Shown in pieces: positions 8,346-18,188 of a stretch of DNA of 64,000 nucleotides. The position numbers and the translations under genes were made by a program. Each line of letters begins with the position of its first letter. Positions within the stretch are counted from its first letter, which is position 1. The notes below the pieces were generated by a model, which saw nothing but the letters and a program-made list of their open reading frames with translations, made no database searches and was not told the DNA's origin. The DNA comes from Planctomycetaceae bacterium. GTDB lineage: Bacteria; Planctomycetota; Phycisphaerae; UBA1845; UTPLA1. The stretch spans positions 5,326,249 to 5,390,248 of the forward strand of contig CP030884.1 in the NCBI GenBank assembly GCA_006969385.1, in the 5' to 3' direction.

Positions 8346-9124
8346 CAACTTGGTTGCGCCTCCGTGGCCCGCGCTGCTAGCGAGAGATTGCGCAGCGCCC
8401 GCTCCTGTTCCATCAGGTCGGCAATTGCCCGATGCCAACAGAATCGGAGATACAGGGTTTGCACTTTCAGGTATTGCCGCCAGCCGAGATGAATCTCGTC
8501 ACTGGTGCGCGGCTCGGCGTATTCTTCCACCATTTTCCGGACCCGTTCGTGCGATCCGTTCAATACCAACTGCACCTGCGACGTTGGCTGCGTGGCGTCG
8601 CCAACATCCAAGCCGTTCAACGCCGGCCGCGGCTGTCGCGCCACAGACGTCGCCGAGACCGTCGAAACGGTCGCACGCACCTTGCCGCCGTAAAGCTGCA
8701 TGACCAATCCGACCGTCGGCGTATAGGCGTCGTACTCGGTAACGCCTGCGACGAGAATGGCATCGGCGCCGGCGGCGTCGGCAATCTCGACGGCATGTTC
8801 GGGCGATTCGATTTGGTACTTACCTTGCGAGGCCAAGACAGCCATCACCCGATTAACGGGCAAGACGGTGACGCCATCGACGAAGGTCAATTCCGACGCC
8901 AACAAATCGGCGGCACGGACCGGGTCGAATTGAAATTCGCCCGAGAAATTCAGGATCGGCGCGACGGCGATCACCACCGGCTGTTCGAAGCCGGGTGCCA
9001 TCCGCGTGGATATATTGGGCTTCTGACAGCCCCCCACCACCAAGGCGATCATGCCCGCCGCGCACAGCATGGTGGCGGCCAGTTGTAATCGGGATGGTTG
9101 GCGGGAAAAAGTCATTTGTCTCAT
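8345..9124 (-). CDS. lipoprotein with CsgG/LpoB/GNA1162-like N-terminal fold
   Basis: 259 residues. An N-terminal signal sequence ends in a lipobox (ALVVGGC), so the protein should be lipid-anchored. The following region (PVVIAVAPILNFSGEFQFD, LLASELTFVDGVTVLPVNRVMAVLASQGK, then ADAILVAGVTEYDAY) has the strand-helix pattern of CsgG-, LpoB- and GNA1162-type envelope lipoproteins, which assemble in or under the outer membrane. The C-terminal third is helical. The gene is followed by a one-base-overlapping small gene. The fold assignment is by pattern only, and a specific role in cell-wall synthesis or secretion is not shown. Confidence 0.65.
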   Translation of the reverse strand: MRQMTFSRQPSRLQLAATMLCAAGMIALVVGGCQKPNISTRMAPGFEQPVVIAVAPILNFSGEFQFDPVRAADLLASELTFVDGVTVLPVNRVMAVLASQGKYQIESPEHAVEIADAAGADAILVAGVTEYDAYTPTVGLVMQLYGGKVRATVSTVSATSVARQPRPALNGLDVGDATQPTSQVQLVLNGSHERVRKMVEEYAEPRTSDEIHLGWRQYLKVQTLYLRFCWHRAIADLMEQERALRNLSLAARATEAQPS

Positions 9125-9216
9125 TCTTGCTCGTAGCCGCGCGTGTTTCTACTTTGCGACCTCACCCACATTCGGGCGTGACGATTCTCGTTCGGCGCGC
9201 TAATCAGGCGCGGAAT

Positions 9217-10398
9217 TTACTCATCGACATCCTTGTCTTCCAAGAGAACTGCGCGGCGCGTTTGGGGGGAAACAGCCGACGGCGAGGATTTGAATGAACC
9301 ACCCAAGTGCGGCTTCACGCTCCAAATCGTCTCCGCCGCAGTCGTGCGGTTACTAAAGTATATGCGTCCATCACCGCCCCAGACGGGAGAATATTTATCA
9401 CCTTCACCCGTGGCGAGTCGTCGCATCCCCAAACCGTCGATACCAATCAGCCCTATTTCCGCATTAGGCACGATTTTGGCACTATCTTCGGCAACGATCG
9501 AAAACGTCAAAAATTGTCCGTCCGGCGACCACGACGGTGAAATCAACGCCGCATTATTCTGCGATGCGATTTCCGTCGGGTAGAGCGCTTCGTCGATCGT
9601 GAGGTCCATCGTCCAAATGCTGAACCAGCGACTGCCGCGGGCGCGGGCGCGTTGAAACGCGAGCTTATCGCCTTGCGGCGACCAAGCCGGGAAGCTGCCC
9701 TCGCCGACCAGTTTCTTCAAACCGGGCTGCTGCAAATCGGCCAGCCAGATGGTGTTGCGATCACCGGCAGCGTCGATGCGACAATAGGCCAAGCGACTGC
9801 CGTCGGGCGACCAACTCGGATGGAGTTCCGCCGCAGGGGTGCGCGTAATCTGAATCGGGTTGCGACCGTCAATATCGATCACCCAGATATCCCAGTTGCC
9901 GCCGCGATCGGAAGCGAACGCGAGCCGCTGACCGGTCGGGTCGAAGCAAGGCTGCGTATCGTTGAAAGGGCCATCGGTGATTTGCGTAAGCGTCGCACCG
10001 GTGACCGACTTGATATACAAATGGCTATATTTGCTGTGCCGCGTCGACGCGAAGGCGAGCGACTGACCGGCGGCGTCCACATCGGGGTCGAAGTCAGTCC
10101 CCTCGCTCGGCGCGCTGTGCTGGCGTAAGTCGCCACCGGCCATACCGGTAAAGCGCACGTCGGGCATCGCCGGAGCGCGCATCAAGCCTTCCGGGCCGGT
10201 TTCAATCGAAGCGGATGAAACGCTCGACTCGTTCGCAACCACTTCGGTCTGCGAGTCGCCGGCTACCAACGATGTGCCGCCGAGGCTCTGTGGCCATTCG
10301 ATCTTCGAACAGGATGCCAAGCAAAGACAGGGCACGAGCAGGATTCCAAACAGTCGCGGTGTTACCAGCGAAACCGGCAGGAGAAGTTGACGTCGCAT
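9217..10398 (-). CDS. TolB-like PD40 beta-propeller lipoprotein
   Basis: About 393 residues from the ATG at 10398, chosen because it opens a lipoprotein signal (MRRQLLLPVSLV...LCLASC). The rest is a run of PD40/WD40-like repeats typical of TolB: LAFASTRHSKYSHLYI, QPCFDPTGQRLAFASDRGG, HPSWSPDGSRLAYCRID, FPAWSPQGDKLAFQRAR, SPSWSPDGQFLTFSI and YSPVWGGDGRIYFSNRT, i.e. six blades. TolB-type propellers act as periplasmic protein-interaction scaffolds. There is no pal or tolA gene nearby, so I do not call it tolB. It lies in a minus-strand run with the other lipoprotein and the TPR protein. Confidence 0.8.
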   Translation of the reverse strand: MRRQLLLPVSLVTPRLFGILLVPCLCLASCSKIEWPQSLGGTSLVAGDSQTEVVANESSVSSASIETGPEGLMRAPAMPDVRFTGMAGGDLRQHSAPSEGTDFDPDVDAAGQSLAFASTRHSKYSHLYIKSVTGATLTQITDGPFNDTQPCFDPTGQRLAFASDRGGNWDIWVIDIDGRNPIQITRTPAAELHPSWSPDGSRLAYCRIDAAGDRNTIWLADLQQPGLKKLVGEGSFPAWSPQGDKLAFQRARARGSRWFSIWTMDLTIDEALYPTEIASQNNAALISPSWSPDGQFLTFSIVAEDSAKIVPNAEIGLIGIDGLGMRRLATGEGDKYSPVWGGDGRIYFSNRTTAAETIWSVKPHLGGSFKSSPSAVSPQTRRAVLLEDKDVDE

Positions 10399-10653
10399 AA
10401 GACACACCAGAGTTGCGAAGTAGGCATATTTCGCGCGCTCCTTAGCGCGCGTCGTCAACGTTATCGGCTGGACCACGACGGCAAATCACTTAGTAACGAT
10501 CAAACTTCGAGTTCCGATAAGCCGGTGAATGTGTATCGACGCAAACCGAGCGGCCCTTGAAAAGACCGAATATGTAAAAACACGCTTAAAACGCATCCAC
10601 GCGCAACTTTCGACGGCAAGTCGATTCAATGAGTACCCGGAAAAAGTGAGCAT

Positions 10654-10676
10654 GACCGCGCAACTATGGCGCGGTC
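10654..10676. other. hairpin downstream of the TPR gene
   Basis: GACCGCGC-AACTATG-GCGCGGTC, a perfect 8-bp stem ~45 bases past the TPR-gene stop. There is no T-run on the minus strand, so it may be a weak terminator or a 3'-end stabiliser. Confidence 0.4.
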
Positions 10677-10720
10677 GTTGAAATGTAATTGGATTTTACT
10701 AGCGATAACGCGACGCGCGC

Positions 10721-11752
10721 TTAGCGACCGAACGCAGATGATGCGCCCAGTTCTGAGAGCGAGTTCTTAAGTTGCAGGGCCCGGGCATTTTCGGCGTCTT
10801 GTTGCAAAATTTCGTCGACGCGGGCGCGGGCCTGTTCGGTGCCACCGAGTTCCGCTTCCAGTTCCGCGACCAACAACAACTTATCCGACGAAGAGCCGCC
10901 GACCTCAATGGCTTGTAGGACGAGATCGCGTGCATCGATCAGATGGACGCGACGACGCAACGTTCCCAATTCGCGCATTAACCGCGCCGTGCGCAGGATC
11001 GCATCGGCGTCGTCGGGATTGCGATTCACGTCCCTCGCCGCCATCTCGATCAGCACTTCGAAACATTGCGTTAACTGTTCGTAGGTCACGCGGCGAAACG
11101 GCGAGACGCGCAGCGCTTGGTTGAAGCCGTTGATGGCATTGCCTGCCGCTTCATTGGCGAGAACGGGTTCATTTACACGCGCCGCCAATCGGCAAATCAT
11201 CAATTGTGTTTCCGGATCATCGACCGATGTGGCTTGCGCTTCCTTCAGTTGCCGAATCGCCAAACGGGGTTGATCGAGGCGAACCAACGCTTCGGCAAGG
11301 CGGGTCGTGATTTCAGAACGGATCGCGCGATCGTCTTCCTCTATGGGTGCGAGATCGCGTGCTCTTTGCAACACGTCCTTGGCAAGGCTGTATTTACGAT
11401 TGCGTACGTAAATCTCACCGACCGCGGCAAAACCGCGATAATCCGACCGCGCCGCTTTGCTTGCGTTGTACTGTTCGAGAAAGTTAATGGCTTGAAAGTC
11501 CTGCCGTGCGGCCATCATCAACATACCTTTGCCCAGCAGGAGCAAATCCAAATCGGATTTGATGAGTTCGGCTTGTTGCAAAAGCTTCTGTGCGTTGGAG
11601 ACGTCGCCCGCTTCGATCAATTCCAATGCGCGTTCGACCATTACGATCGGGTTGCCAACCGCCGCATCATCTGGCTGATTCTGCGCCGAAGCATCCGATA
11701 GCGGCAATGAAAACAGCACCGTTACGAGAATTAAGGTTGTACGTCCAAACAT
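10721..11752 (-). CDS. exported TPR-like repeat protein
   Basis: 343 residues from the ATG at 11752, preceded by AGAGGTAC at proper spacing. It opens with a signal peptide (MFGRTTLILVTVLFSLPLSDASAQ). The mature protein is almost entirely helical with tetratricopeptide-like units: ALELIEAGDVSNAQKLLQQA, AVGEIYVRNRKYSLAKDVLQ, RLAEALVRLDQPRLAIRQLK and LVAELEAELGGTEQARARVD. Such proteins are periplasmic or surface scaffolds. It sits between fliS and the TolB-like gene, all on the minus strand, but the gap to fliS (~340 bases) suggests its own promoter. A flagellar role is not indicated by sequence. Confidence 0.75.
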   Translation of the reverse strand: MFGRTTLILVTVLFSLPLSDASAQNQPDDAAVGNPIVMVERALELIEAGDVSNAQKLLQQAELIKSDLDLLLLGKGMLMMAARQDFQAINFLEQYNASKAARSDYRGFAAVGEIYVRNRKYSLAKDVLQRARDLAPIEEDDRAIRSEITTRLAEALVRLDQPRLAIRQLKEAQATSVDDPETQLMICRLAARVNEPVLANEAAGNAINGFNQALRVSPFRRVTYEQLTQCFEVLIEMAARDVNRNPDDADAILRTARLMRELGTLRRRVHLIDARDLVLQAIEVGGSSSDKLLLVAELEAELGGTEQARARVDEILQQDAENARALQLKNSLSELGASSAFGR

Positions 11753-12093
11753 GTGCGTACCTCTGTTATGTAAGCTTGCTCGCATATCGTTCGGATCGCC
11801 TGCAGGTCTCGCTCCGAACGCGTCGCGGCGGCTTGTCGCTACCATCACTACGGCGCACTACGACAATGGCGTCATTTGGTTCGCCAACCGTCGATTTGAC
11901 GGAGAAATTGCACCGTCGTCGAGATTATCGTCCCAATGACGCGGCGGCCCAACCTATAAAAATGGGGAAAATAGCTGCATTTTGGGAATTCGGGCGGCAA
12001 CATTGCCCGCAGAACGGGCGTCGCGCGGGTCACCTTTGGGAAGACAACGTTGCCACGGTCAATACCAAAAGCCCGTTGGATTTGCCGGTCGAG

Positions 12094-12537
12094 TTAGGCG
12101 TGGAAGCTGAGGGACGCGCCGATTTCACCGGCGTCACCCATGGCGCTGCGGTTGGTCTGCTCGGTACGAAGCTTATCCATCAGCAACTGCCAGGTTTCGC
12201 GCTGGTGATGCAATACCTTTAACGCTTCGTCCACGAGGGACATGCTGCGTTTGAGGTTGGCGTCGACCAAGCGGTTGTAGATGAAGTCGTAAAGCCCGGC
12301 CATTTGCTCGCACAGTTGCGGGTTGTATTCGTGACGCAGACCGTTGCGCAGTTCGAGGATGATCTTCTGCGCGCGAATAAGCTTCTCGCAGCTTTCCTCG
12401 ATGTTGCCGACTTTGAGCGCATCTTTCGCCTGTTGCGCAAAACGGATCGCGCCGTCGTAGAGCATCATCGTGAGCTGCGCCGGTGAGGCGGACATTACCG
12501 CATTCTTGAGATATTCGTTCGAAGCATCGTTGGTCAT
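12094..12537 (-). CDS. fliS: flagellar secretion chaperone FliS
   Basis: 147 residues. It shows the FliS pattern: NEYLKNAVMSASPAQLTMMLYDGAIRFAQQAKDAL, then the helical bundle ESCEKLIRAQKIILELRNGL and YDFIYNRLVDANLKRSMSLVDEALKVLHHQRETWQLL. FliS binds the flagellin C-terminus in the cytoplasm and stops it polymerising before export. The order flagellin-fliD-fliS on one strand is the usual filament cluster. The C-terminal ~20 residues (TNRSAMGDAGEIGASLSFHA) extend a little past the common core. No other motor or basal-body genes lie in the window. Confidence 0.95.
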   Translation of the reverse strand: MTNDASNEYLKNAVMSASPAQLTMMLYDGAIRFAQQAKDALKVGNIEESCEKLIRAQKIILELRNGLRHEYNPQLCEQMAGLYDFIYNRLVDANLKRSMSLVDEALKVLHHQRETWQLLMDKLRTEQTNRSAMGDAGEIGASLSFHA

Positions 12538-12784
12538 TGGCGAAGATCCACCGACGTTTGATGTTAACTTTTGTTGAAGGTGTGCGAAACGCGAGCAACG
12601 TTTGCCGGGCGGATCACACCGTACCCTTCATCGGTCGGATCGATCGGTGGTTTAAGCCACGATTTCGGAAGAATTTAGCGCGGCTAGGGCAGTTGTTGCG
12701 CGATGAACCGGGAATCCATTTGCGAGGCATACTGGTACGCGTTTGGTTTTGATAACGCTCGTCGCTAGAGCGACGAGGGACTAC

Positions 12785-15700
12785 CTACCGCCCCGCGAAT
12801 TGCAGTTGTTGCAAGCCTACCAACGCCGACTGTTGGCTTTGCAGTTGGGCGATGACCGACTCGAGGTTGGCGAATTCGGCCTCTAACCGCGTGCGACGAC
12901 CGTTGAGCAATGCCTCAAAGTCGCGGATGCGGTCGTTGAGTTGATCTTCGTTGGTTTGCAACGACTGATCCCGCAACGAAATAGCACCGTTATCGGGGTC
13001 GGTAAGGCTGTCGATTTCAGCTTGAATGCGGCTGGCCAAACCGCGGCGAATCACGTCACCGTCGTCATTGGTTTCTTCCAACGTGAATAGCTCGGCCACG
13101 CCGTCGGGATCGTTTTCAATTGCATTCGCCAAGCGCTCTTCGTCGAGAATAAGCTGGCTACCGGGGCCGATGCGGATGCCTACATCTGCGAAGCTATCGA
13201 CGCTGCTGCTAAGGCCACTGACCGTCGGACCGAACAGGCCGGTAAGCGTGCTGCGCACGCGCCGCGCCGTACCGTCGGCTTGCAGAATGCCGCGTTCGTT
13301 GGTTTCGGGATTGAAATCCGTCACGTCGTCGAGGAAACCGATCACACGATTGTATGCATCCACAAAACTACGCACATCTTCGACGATCGAATCGCGATCT
13401 TCGCTCACGGCAATCGTGACGGGCTCGTTGGATGCCTGTACCAAGTCGATGCGTAAGCCTTCGACGGCGTTGGTCAGCGTGTTGGTCGCCGAGCTAATCA
13501 CGAATGGGCTATCACCGCCGTTGGGACCGAAGATGACGGTCGCATCGCGCGCTTGCACAATGGTATCGAAGCCCAGTCGCGTTTGGCCGCCATCAATGGC
13601 AATCGCACCGGCCAAGCCGCTGCGCTGGCCAGTTATGCTGAGCCGGAAGGGTTGGCTGCCGGAACCATCGTTGACGACCGACACGGCGACATCCGCCCCA
13701 CTATCTCTAATCTTGCGTGCAACATCTTCGAGGCTATCGGCCGCCGAGGTTTCAATTCGTCGCTCGAACGTGCCATCGATATAGTCATTGCCCGGTTTGG
13801 CGGTGCCCAGAATATTCAGTGCCCGTGCGACCGTGCTGCCGTCTTCTTCAACTTTGAGTTGTTGCGTACCGCCGGCGCTCTCAACGAGCGCGATGCCGTC
13901 GCCGCTGTCGTTGATGCGCGCTTCGACGTTGATGCCGCGCGAATTGATTTCGTCGATGACATCCTGAATCGTGCGCTCATCACCCTGGGTAAGATCGATT
14001 ACGGCGCTGGTGCCCAAGCTGTTCGTGACGCGGAAGCGTCCGCGCGGCACACCTTTGCCGCCGTTGAAATCTTCGAGACGCGTCGCTTCGCTGATGTATT
14101 TGCGCTGCAGATTCTTGCCGCGAATCGTGCCGCCTTCTGAAGTGCCGTCGATGCCTAACGAGATTGCGGTGATGCCTTCGACGGTGAAATTCGCTGTACC
14201 GGTCGGCGAGGTCGTATCGCGGAGCGCGAGTCCTAGACCCGAAGACGATACCGCCGCCTCAACGCCCAAGCCGGCACTATTGATGGCATCGATGATATCC
14301 GTCAGCGTGCCGGCACCACTCAAGTCGATCGCCGCCGTGTTGCCGGCGGCATCGGTAATGCGCAAGTCGCTACGATCGACGCCCTGCCCACCGTTGAGCG
14401 TGCGAATAAAGACGGTGTTTAAGCCCGACAGTAAGTCGGCACCTTCCAAGTCGCTACCGTTCGCGGTGCCCCGCGTTAGACCGAGGTCTTGCGCGGCGCG
14501 CGAGCCACCTAGCGCTTCGATGGCGACCGCCCCGCCGCTGGTGTCGGTGATTTGAATGCCGAGGCCGTCTTCGGCGATCGATGCGACGATGCGGCCTTGG
14601 TTGTCCGGGTCGAGATTGATGACGTTCAGTAAGTCGCCGACGGTATCGATCTGAAAGATATCGGTGCCGACGATTTCGGAGCCGTTGGTTTCGCGAACGA
14701 TGCCCAACGCATCGGCCACGGTTCCTTCAACGTCTTCAATCCTGAATTCGCTGGTCTCGATCGCTTCGAGCTGTTGCGCGCTGAGGCCTTCGAGCGAATT
14801 ATCTTTGAGCGTGATGCGACCGGCACCGACGGTGGCGTTCACGTTCAAACCTGTTTCCGCGTTGATCGCGGCCGTTACTTCGCCGATGGTTTGCAAACCG
14901 CTGATGTCGATCTCCGCCGACTCCCCACGACGGTTGGTAACACGAATCGTGCCCTCGCCGATACCGTTACCTTGATTGAGCAACGCCAACGGCGTCGACG
15001 CTTCTAAGTCAGGCGCGAGCTTTACGTCGAAGTGGCTACCGTCGGACAGGTTAAAGCGAATATCTTCGCCGCCGATAGGGCGCGTGCGAATACCATTGCC
15101 ATCGTTTAACGCGCTGAGCCGCGTCGTTTCGGATAGGAACACCAGACTGCGACCGTCGATCGACGTGCTGCTGCTCGAACCCACGATGCCAAGATCGGTT
15201 GCCGTCTTTCCGGAACCAACATCGGCGACTACGAGCGAGCCAGTGCCGCCGGAAAGGTCTTCAATGACAAGTTGGTTGTTGCGAACCTCGGCGCGCACAT
15301 TGACGGCGGGCTCGTTGTTAATGGCCGCGACGACGTCATCGATCGTTTTGGCGGTAACGAGATCAATTTCCGCGGCGTTGCCGGCCTTGTCGGTGATGCG
15401 AATCTCACCGGCACGGACGCCCGTGCCGCCGTTAAGTGAGGAGAGCCGCGTCGACTGATTTACCTGACCCGAGGCGCGCTCCAAGGTAATCGTACCGAGA
15501 CCGACGGGCGTGCTGTTGGCGCTGGCGAATCCGGTCGAGATCAACTGTTGTGACGTCGCGAGATTGCGCACCGCAAACGTGAATTCACCTGCAGGCGTAC
15601 CGGGCGATGATTGTGCCAAGAGTACCGACTCGTTGCTCGACGTCGCCGAGGTGCCGTTAAAGAGCGTCGGCAGTTTAAGCGAACCGGCGGCGTTGCGCAC

Positions 15701-15871
15701 GCTCAGCAACTGCGCCGAAAGCTGCACGAATGCGGTGCGGCTGGCGCTAATGTTTTGTGCGCGCAATTGCAACTGTCGCAACGGCCCCGTTTGCGCGCCG
15801 ATAAGCGAATCGATGATATCGTTGACCGGTAAGCCCGAGATAAGGCCGACGTTGGAACTAATGGCAGACAT
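12785..15871 (-). CDS. fliD: giant flagellar filament cap protein FliD with four internal repeats
   Basis: 1028 residues, compared with about 450-700 in most bacteria. The N-terminus (ISGLPVNDIIDSLIGAQTGPLRQLQ) and the C-terminus (FVDAYNRVIGFLDDVTDFNPET, GLASRIQAEIDSLTD, LNDRIRDFEALLNGRRTRLEAEFANLE) are normal FliD D0/D1 regions that fold as coiled coil and cap the filament. Between them lie four copies of a ~95-residue hook-IN-type unit at about residues 141-230, 295-395, 488-580 and 597-690. The units share LNGG.GV...(I/L)RITD..GN.A.IDL...T..DV..AIN. The insert should enlarge the surface-exposed domain of the cap, for instance for adhesion. No internal stop or shift was seen. Confidence 0.93.
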   Translation of the reverse strand: MSAISSNVGLISGLPVNDIIDSLIGAQTGPLRQLQLRAQNISASRTAFVQLSAQLLSVRNAAGSLKLPTLFNGTSATSSNESVLLAQSSPGTPAGEFTFAVRNLATSQQLISTGFASANSTPVGLGTITLERASGQVNQSTRLSSLNGGTGVRAGEIRITDKAGNAAEIDLVTAKTIDDVVAAINNEPAVNVRAEVRNNQLVIEDLSGGTGSLVVADVGSGKTATDLGIVGSSSSTSIDGRSLVFLSETTRLSALNDGNGIRTRPIGGEDIRFNLSDGSHFDVKLAPDLEASTPLALLNQGNGIGEGTIRVTNRRGESAEIDISGLQTIGEVTAAINAETGLNVNATVGAGRITLKDNSLEGLSAQQLEAIETSEFRIEDVEGTVADALGIVRETNGSEIVGTDIFQIDTVGDLLNVINLDPDNQGRIVASIAEDGLGIQITDTSGGAVAIEALGGSRAAQDLGLTRGTANGSDLEGADLLSGLNTVFIRTLNGGQGVDRSDLRITDAAGNTAAIDLSGAGTLTDIIDAINSAGLGVEAAVSSSGLGLALRDTTSPTGTANFTVEGITAISLGIDGTSEGGTIRGKNLQRKYISEATRLEDFNGGKGVPRGRFRVTNSLGTSAVIDLTQGDERTIQDVIDEINSRGINVEARINDSGDGIALVESAGGTQQLKVEEDGSTVARALNILGTAKPGNDYIDGTFERRIETSAADSLEDVARKIRDSGADVAVSVVNDGSGSQPFRLSITGQRSGLAGAIAIDGGQTRLGFDTIVQARDATVIFGPNGGDSPFVISSATNTLTNAVEGLRIDLVQASNEPVTIAVSEDRDSIVEDVRSFVDAYNRVIGFLDDVTDFNPETNERGILQADGTARRVRSTLTGLFGPTVSGLSSSVDSFADVGIRIGPGSQLILDEERLANAIENDPDGVAELFTLEETNDDGDVIRRGLASRIQAEIDSLTDPDNGAISLRDQSLQTNEDQLNDRIRDFEALLNGRRTRLEAEFANLESVIAQLQSQQSALVGLQQLQFAGR

Positions 15872-16344
15872 ATTGATTAACCGTTCGTTATGGGTTGCAA
15901 ACGTTTGGCGGTGATGCGAGGGATCGTTGGCCTAGGCGTTAGATGGGTTTTTCCACTTGCATTGCTGGCGGCGTCATTGCGTTTCGCGAGTGATCTTGGC
16001 GCGCAAGATCGTCCACGCACAATGTGGGTGCCGTCGTACCGACCTGTCCCAGCGCTTTGAATTTCTTGCGCCCATTAACGCGGCACGAAAGGACGTAGCC
16101 TACCTTGTGACAGCGCGGGGCAATGGGTAAACGGGGATTCATTGAGTTGCAACTCCCACTCGGCGATGGGGCCTTAGGCGAATGCTGTACAAGCCGGTCG
16201 CCCTTCTATTCATCGGAAATTTGACGCATCTAAATGGAACGAGGCGTGGGCCGGTCGATCCTCCACCATGCCACACGCCTCTTATTCCGTTGTTGCAAAA
16301 GTTGCCGTCCGTCGCGCCGATTCAACCGGCGGCTGCGGCAACGA
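15872..16344. other. gene-poor spacer between flagellin and fliD
   Basis: About 470 bases with no convincing gene. A 67-codon minus-strand frame at 15939-16142 has no flaG or csrA features. The only structure is the inverted repeat at 16241-16281. A fliD promoter is expected here, but I could not identify a sigma-28-type match with confidence. Confidence 0.5.
16241..16281 (-). terminator. weak hairpin downstream of flagellin
   Basis: GAGGCGTG at 16241-16248 pairs perfectly with CACGCCTC at 16274-16281, with further possible pairing inside. It lies 64 bases past the flagellin stop codon. The minus strand continues GTTCCATTTA, which is not a strong U-tract, so termination is tentative. Confidence 0.4.
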
Positions 16345-17796
16345 TTATCCCAGTAGTGATAGCACCGTCTGCGGCAACTGATTTGCGATGCCCAACGACT
16401 GCGTCGTGGACTGTTGCAGAATCTGTGCCCGCGTCAGGTTGGATACTTCGAGCGAGTAATCGGTATCGCGGATGGCCGATTCCGATGCGGTGACGTTTTC
16501 GAGTGCGACCCGCAAGCTGTTGAGGTTGGTTTCGATCTGGTTGGATTGGAAACCACCCAAGCGACCGCTCAATGTCGAGACTTGCGTGATGGCGTCGGCG
16601 ACGATGCGTTCGGCTTGCGGAAGGTTCTCCGGATTAACAAGGTCAGACGCCCCACCGGTTCGCAAAGCGGAGAGGAAGCCGTTGGTGACGCTACCCAAAT
16701 TCGCAGACGAGATCGATTCGATACCGACACTGACGCGACCTTGGGCGTTGACGTTCGGCCCGATCTGGAAGTTGGCACCACCGCCGGTGACATCGAAGCT
16801 GTCGCTGCCGACTGCGGTACCAAAGGCTTCGCTGAGTTCTGCGACGAGGTCGAGCCCGGACGTTCGAATGCTTGCCGTAAGGCCGTTAACCGAAGCGGCT
16901 TGGCCGTTGATGAATACTTGTGCGTCGCGACCGCGGTCTTCGTTATCGCCCTGGTCGCCGGCGTTGACGCCAAACGTACCGCTGATGGCTCGCACGGAGA
17001 CGAATTGATCGCTACCGTACTCGGTGCTGTTGAAGCTGATACCACCTGCACTACCGACAGCCGACACACCCGTAAGCGTGGCGTTGTTGGTGACGGCGGC
17101 GGCAATAGCGGAAAGCGTCGTACCGCTCGCAAAACTGAGCAGCGTGGTACCGCGATTACCGCGAATCTCAAGCGTAACGCCGTTACCGGCGGAGAGAGCA
17201 CCCGTACCGTCCACACCGGTTGTACCGCCGGTGCCAATGGTGAGTTGTGCCGTCTGCGCCGACTGCGTAACGTTGACATCGACTGCTAGGTTGGAGCTTT
17301 CGGGGACGCGAGCGCCAAAGATCTGCAACCGCGGCAGATTGCTGGTGTCCTGGCCGCTGACCGTGTAGCCCAGCTGACCGTCCAACAGGCGTTTGCCGTT
17401 AAACTGCGTCGAGTTGGCGATACGATCGATGGCCACGAGCAGCGAGTCGACCTGTTGCTGGTTGGCTTCGATTTCGTCGTTGGATAGACCCGCATCGTTG
17501 GCGGTTTCCACCACCAGCTCTTTGAGTTCGAGCAGGAGGCTGGAAACTTCCCCGAGCGCGGCATCGGCCGTCGAGATGACGTTGATGGCTCGTTCGGAGT
17601 TGCTAATCGCCGTGCTGATGCCGCGAATCTCGGATCGGAGGGATTCCGATGCAATGAGACCGGCCGGGTCGTCGGCGCCGCGATTGATGCGAAGCCCCGA
17701 GCTCAGTCGCTCGAGACTTCGGGTCAGCGACTGGTTATTGGCGGTAAGGTTGTTAACCGCCGTAAGTGCCGGAACATTCGTGTTGATACGAGTCAT
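16345..17796 (-). CDS. fliC: flagellin
   Basis: 483 residues. Conserved flagellin ends: MTRINTNVPALTAVNNLTANN, LERLSSGLRINRGADDPAGL and IANSTQFNGKRLLDG in the N-terminal D0/D1, and NSLRVALENVTASESAIRDTDYSLEVSNLTRAQILQQS with SLGIANQLPQTVLSLL at the C-terminus. The middle (~residues 170-390) is a Gly/Thr/Ser-rich variable surface domain. A strong ribosome binding site (CAGGGAGGAACCG before ATG) points to high expression. A stable hairpin lies in the leader (17846-17867). Its surface is a likely target for the glycosyltransferase encoded at 19.3-20.6 kb. Confidence 0.97.
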   Translation of the reverse strand: MTRINTNVPALTAVNNLTANNQSLTRSLERLSSGLRINRGADDPAGLIASESLRSEIRGISTAISNSERAINVISTADAALGEVSSLLLELKELVVETANDAGLSNDEIEANQQQVDSLLVAIDRIANSTQFNGKRLLDGQLGYTVSGQDTSNLPRLQIFGARVPESSNLAVDVNVTQSAQTAQLTIGTGGTTGVDGTGALSAGNGVTLEIRGNRGTTLLSFASGTTLSAIAAAVTNNATLTGVSAVGSAGGISFNSTEYGSDQFVSVRAISGTFGVNAGDQGDNEDRGRDAQVFINGQAASVNGLTASIRTSGLDLVAELSEAFGTAVGSDSFDVTGGGANFQIGPNVNAQGRVSVGIESISSANLGSVTNGFLSALRTGGASDLVNPENLPQAERIVADAITQVSTLSGRLGGFQSNQIETNLNSLRVALENVTASESAIRDTDYSLEVSNLTRAQILQQSTTQSLGIANQLPQTVLSLLG

Positions 17797-18188
17797 CGGT
17801 TCCTCCCTGAACGCCCACGCATTTTTCGTTTGGTTGCGCGTGGCCTGGCACGCCTACCTGCGTGCCACGTTACTCAATGCGTTGTTGTACGCTGCCGCTT
17901 CCTTCGTACCGATCGGCCTCGACGTCATCCAATCCGTGAATCGTCGAGCAGCCTTCGGGTGGCGGATATCGTTTTGATATCCATTGCCGATGAAAGCGCT
18001 CCCGCGAGCCTTTGTCGCGGTCTGCTCGTCGTATCGGGCGGTCGAAGATGGGACTTTCGTTAGTCCACAAAAATGTCTGATTGGGCCAGACGATTTTTTG
18101 AATTTAGCACCACTGGATATAGATCGGAAGATTGCAGCGACGTCGGCGAGAATCGCCATCAGCGCAACAACGTCAGATAATGACGGGC
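17797..18188. promoter_or_regulatory. flagellin leader/promoter region
   Basis: About 390 bases with no gene, upstream of flagellin on the minus strand. It contains the hairpin TGGCACGC-CTACCT-GCGTGCCA (17846-17867), about 50 bases before the start codon, and the strong ribosome binding site next to the ATG. I looked for TAAA-N15-GCCGATAA (sigma-28) and saw no clean match. Leader hairpins with GGA motifs can be CsrA targets, but that is speculative here. Confidence 0.4.

Noticed and set aside
13026..14555. Several long plus-strand open frames opposite fliD
   Set aside because: They mirror the codon pattern of fliD on the other strand, which has clear FliD ends and internal repeats.
15939..16142. 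67-codon minus-strand frame between flagellin and fliD, considered as flaG or csrA
   Set aside because: No FlaG or CsrA pattern, no ribosome binding site, Cys/Pro-rich random-looking content.
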